Origin: Haloferax mucosum ATCC BAA-1512
GTDB taxonomy: Archaea; Halobacteriota; Halobacteria; Halobacteriales; Haloferacaceae
Assembly (NCBI RefSeq): GCF_000337815.1
Contig: NZ_AOLN01000010.1
Coordinates: 62,001-126,000, forward strand
Direction: 5' to 3'
Length of the DNA stretch: 64,000 bases
The position numbers and the translations under genes are program-made. Below are positions 61,289 to 64,000 of the stretch, in pieces. Numbering within the stretch: the first letter of the stretch is position 1; each line of letters begins with the position of its first letter. The notes beneath the pieces were generated by a model. It saw only the letters and a program-made list of their open reading frames with translations. It ran no database searches and was not told where the DNA came from.

Positions 61289-62727
61289 AACAGAATCGAC
61301 GTTCGATACTCCGGTCTGTCGCGGGGCTGGCGGGTGTTACCGGACTGTCCACTGTCGGTGTCTCGTCGGCGACGGCGGCCACCGACCACCCACAGTGGGA
61401 CCCGAATACGGTCTACACCGACGGCGACCGCGTCGTCCACGACGCCTACGTCTGGGAGGCGGAGTGGTGGACGAAAGGCGACGTACCGGCCACAGACGCC
61501 AACGTGTGGACGGGAATCGAACCCGCCGAGAACGCGGGCGACCCGCCGACGGCCGCGTTCGACGTGAGTGCGACGTTCGTCCAACCCGGAGCGAAACTCA
61601 CGTGCGACGCCAGCGCATCGACCGGCGACATCGACAGTTACGAGTGGGACTTCGGCGACGGAACTACGAAAACCGGACTGACCACAGCACACGCCTACGA
61701 CGCAACCGGCGACTACACCATCTCACTCACCGTCACTGACGCCGACGGCACCACCACAGCATCGACACGGCAACTCACGGTCGATGCCGACGGCGTTCCC
61801 GCCGCGAATCCGATTCCGGACAGCATCTTCGCGCCGTACGTCGATATGATGCTGGAAGACCAACTCTCGCTTGCGGACAACGTCGAAGCGGCCGGAACGA
61901 AGTACTTCACGCTCGCGTTCGTCCTCGCAGACGACAACGGCGAGCCGGCGTGGGCCGGGAGTCAGACGGTTGGCGAACCGAGCAACTGGCTCGACGTCGG
62001 CACGCAACTGACCGAACTCCGGAACCAACACGGCGGCGAGGTTATCGTCTCGTTCGGCGGTCTCAACGGCACGTATCTCGCCGAGTCGCTGTCGAGCGCC
62101 AGCGAGTTGAAAGACGCCTACGCGACGGTCGTCGATACCTACGACCTGACGTTCATCGACTTCGACGAGGAGTCGCGCATCAGCCGCGACGAGGAGTCGA
62201 TTCAGCGACGGAACGAGGCGCTCGTCATGTTGCAAGAAGAGTACCCAGACCTGCGCGTCTCGTACACGCTCCCGGTGATGCCGTCCGGACTCCCGAGCCA
62301 CGGCTCCAACGACGTGCTGTTCGTGCTCGAAGACGCCGTGTCCAAGGGCGTCGAACTGGAGGCGGTCAACCTCATGGCCATGGATTACGGCGCGGACATC
62401 GCGCCGAACGCCGAAAACGCCATCAGCGCGGCAGAGAACGTCCACGCACAACTCGGCGACCTCTATCCCGACAAGTCGGCCGCCGAGCGCTGGGGTATGC
62501 TCGGACTCACGCCGATGATCGGTGTCAACGACATCGGCGGGACGTTCTACCAAGAAGATGCACAACAGGTGCTCGACTTCGCACAGAACAACGGCCTTCC
62601 GTGGCTCTCGTTTTGGGAACTCGTCCGCGACAACGGCGAGGGCGACAAACTCTACGAGAGCACTCTCATCGAACAGGAACCGTTCGAGTTCTCGTCCCTC
62701 CTCAATCCGTTTACGACCCAACAATGA
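61285..62727 (+). CDS. Secreted GH18-like chitinase 3
   Basis: 480 aa. Tat signal NRRSILRSVAGLAGVTGLST, chitin-binding module about 36-78 (QWDPNTVYTDGDRVVHDAYV), PKD module about 88-167 (YEWDFGDGTTKTGLTTAHAY), and a GH18 barrel from about 180 (IFAPYVDMMLEDQLSLADNV). The active-site strand is TFIDFDEE: D292, D294 and E296 remain but the first Asp of DxxDxDxE is Thr289. LMAMDYGADIAP and the GLTPMIGVND segment resemble bacterial ChiC-type GH18. It is coupled to both neighbours by ATGA overlaps. Confidence 0.88.
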   Translation: MKQNRRSILRSVAGLAGVTGLSTVGVSSATAATDHPQWDPNTVYTDGDRVVHDAYVWEAEWWTKGDVPATDANVWTGIEPAENAGDPPTAAFDVSATFVQPGAKLTCDASASTGDIDSYEWDFGDGTTKTGLTTAHAYDATGDYTISLTVTDADGTTTASTRQLTVDADGVPAANPIPDSIFAPYVDMMLEDQLSLADNVEAAGTKYFTLAFVLADDNGEPAWAGSQTVGEPSNWLDVGTQLTELRNQHGGEVIVSFGGLNGTYLAESLSSASELKDAYATVVDTYDLTFIDFDEESRISRDEESIQRRNEALVMLQEEYPDLRVSYTLPVMPSGLPSHGSNDVLFVLEDAVSKGVELEAVNLMAMDYGADIAPNAENAISAAENVHAQLGDLYPDKSAAERWGMLGLTPMIGVNDIGGTFYQEDAQQVLDFAQNNGLPWLSFWELVRDNGEGDKLYESTLIEQEPFEFSSLLNPFTTQQ

Positions 62728-64000
62728 CACAACATCGTCGAACGTATCTTCGGAACGTATCGGCACTCGTCACGTCAGTCGCTGGCGTGAGCGCAGTATC
62801 GACCGCGGCGGCCGCACCGCCGGCGTGGGACGAATCGACCCTGTATCAGGAAGGTGACCGCGTCACCTACGACGGGTACATCTGGGAGGCCGACCTCTCC
62901 TCGCGGAACGCCCAGCCGTCCGACGGTTCGGCGTACTGGACTAAAATCGGTCCCGTCGATGGCGGCGGTGGCGGTGACGGAGACCTGACGGCGGCGTTTA
63001 CCGTCAGCGACGCGACCGTCACGCCGGGAACGTCAGTCTCGTTCGACGCGAGCGACTCCACCGGTTCGATAGCGAGCTACAACTGGTCGTTCAGTGACGG
63101 CGGAAGCGCGACCGGGAAAACCATCTCCCACGCGTTCGACTCGACCGGCTCGTACGCGGTCAAACTCACCGTCACGGGGGCAGACGGTGCGACCAACACG
63201 ACAGAACAGACCGTCACGGTCGAATCAGCCGATGGCGGCGGTGGCGGGACGCCGACAGACGGCCTGCCGTCGAGCGTCTTCGCGCCCTACGACCACGTTT
63301 CCACGAACTCGGGGACGGAACCGATAGACCACGCGTCGGAGGCGGGAACGAACTACTTCCACCTCGCGTTCGTACTCGCGGGTCCGAACGGAGAACCGGC
63401 GTGGGACGGCGACGCGAACCAACTCGTCGGCGAGTCGCCCGTCGGCGGCTACATCGACGACCTCCACGCGGCCGGCGGCGAGGTCATCATCGCCTTCGGC
63501 GGCGCGGCAGGTCCGTATCTCGCAGACGGCACCGACGACCCGGCGGTTCTCGCAGACCGCTTCGAGGCGGTCGTCGATGCGTACGGCGCGACGCACCTCG
63601 ACATCGACGAGGAGGCGTTCGCCATGGACACGGTCAAGCGCCGAAACGAGGCGCTTGCGACGCTCCAAGAGCGCCGCCCCGAGGTCAGCATCTCCTTTAC
63701 GCTTCCCACGTCAACGAAGGGACTGACCGCACAGGGCAAAGACGTGCTCCAAGACGCCATCGACAAGGGAGTCACCATCGATACGGTGAACATCATGACG
63801 ATGAACTACGGGTGGGTCGAACCGACCGGAGACATCGTGACCCAGTCGGCGAGCAACCTCCACGACGACCTCGGGAGCCTCTTCCCCAACAAGTCGGCCA
63901 CAGAGCGCTGGAGCATGGTCGGTATCACGCCGATGATCGGTGTGAATAACGTCGGCGGGAAGTTCACGCAGTCGGACGCCAAACAGGTGGTCGCGTTCGC
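62724..64000 (+). CDS. Secreted GH18-like chitinase 4 (partial)
   Basis: 425 residues visible; the C-terminus is beyond the window. Tat signal HRRTYLRNVSALVTSVAGVS, chitin-binding module about 32-77 (AWDESTLYQEGDRVTYDGYI, shorter and with the WW pair replaced), PKD module about 89-167, Gly-rich linker, GH18 barrel from about 183. The active-site strand is THLDIDEE (D293, D295, E297; Thr290 at the first Asp position), as in chitinase 3, with which it shares GITPMIGVNNVGG. ATGA overlap with chitinase 3, so these two are probably tandem duplicates. Confidence 0.88.
   Translation, partial: MTQHRRTYLRNVSALVTSVAGVSAVSTAAAAPPAWDESTLYQEGDRVTYDGYIWEADLSSRNAQPSDGSAYWTKIGPVDGGGGGDGDLTAAFTVSDATVTPGTSVSFDASDSTGSIASYNWSFSDGGSATGKTISHAFDSTGSYAVKLTVTGADGATNTTEQTVTVESADGGGGGTPTDGLPSSVFAPYDHVSTNSGTEPIDHASEAGTNYFHLAFVLAGPNGEPAWDGDANQLVGESPVGGYIDDLHAAGGEVIIAFGGAAGPYLADGTDDPAVLADRFEAVVDAYGATHLDIDEEAFAMDTVKRRNEALATLQERRPEVSISFTLPTSTKGLTAQGKDVLQDAIDKGVTIDTVNIMTMNYGWVEPTGDIVTQSASNLHDDLGSLFPNKSATERWSMVGITPMIGVNNVGGKFTQSDAKQVVAF

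Noticed and set aside
1-64000. CRISPR arrays, rRNA or tRNA genes, replication origin
   Set aside because: No regularly spaced repeats, no rRNA-like conserved stretches, no tRNA cloverleaf and no orc1/cdc6 gene were found.

Overview
The window reads as a haloarchaeal replicon, most like Haloferax. Proteins are strongly acidic, the DNA is mostly GC-rich, secreted proteins carry twin-arginine signals, promoters are archaeal TATA boxes about 25-30 nt before start codons, and operons are packed with ATGA/GTGA/TGATG start-stop overlaps. A cobalamin cluster, a citrate-hydroxamate siderophore operon and a multi-chitinase locus close together suggest a megaplasmid or accessory replicon; that placement is inference.

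Layout. (1) 1-9.0 kb: the E1 beta (cut by the window edge) and E1 alpha genes of a 2-oxoacid dehydrogenase, an IclR regulator, a polytopic membrane protein, a Tat lipoprotein, small membrane proteins and a membrane protein with an M23 peptidase domain. (2) 9.0-15.5 kb: a low-GC island with a FilR1-type regulator, an ABC-2 ATPase/permease pair, a decayed IS5-type transposase, an unknown Tat-exported protein and other gene scraps. (3) 15.6-21.8 kb: a 1410-residue protein with two P-loops and a repeat-rich C-terminal half (unrecognised, STAND-like), two small unknown proteins and a beta-propeller-like protein. (4) 21.9-23.6 kb: a secreted protein with a chitin-binding module, a PKD module and a large unrecognised C-terminal domain.

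(5) 23.9-44.0 kb: cobalamin biosynthesis. A cobalt transporter (cbiM-N-Q-O, minus strand) diverges from a long corrin-ring operon (cbiT-L-F-G-H-H-ferredoxin-LAGLIDADG-like protein-cbiX-DUF3209-propeller). A Mg-chelatase-like chlID gene diverges from cobN-cbiC-cbiE-cbiA. Both divergent promoter regions contain near-palindromes of the form CCTTACT-N3-AGTAAGG, a candidate shared operator. Both an early (CbiX) and a late (CobN/ChlID) type of cobalt chelatase are present, while CbiD and CbiJ are not seen.

(6) 44.2-47.5 kb: a UbiA-type prenyltransferase, a second FilR1-type regulator and a cytochrome P450, each with its own TATA box. (7) 47.7-56.7 kb: a siderophore operon dat-bdb-iucA-iucB-iucD-iucC, in the gene order of bacterial rhizobactin rhbABCDEF. 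It is preceded by two TTTAGG-N4-CCTAAA iron boxes of DtxR type. The distal box sits on its own TATA element, directly before a strongly structured, gene-free stretch that may be an iron-regulated RNA. (8) 57.7-64.0 kb: four consecutive secreted GH18 chitinases sharing Tat, chitin-binding and PKD modules, the last cut by the window edge.

The genes suggest a cell that scavenges cobalt and iron, makes its own B12 and a schizokinen-type siderophore, and degrades chitin outside the cell.
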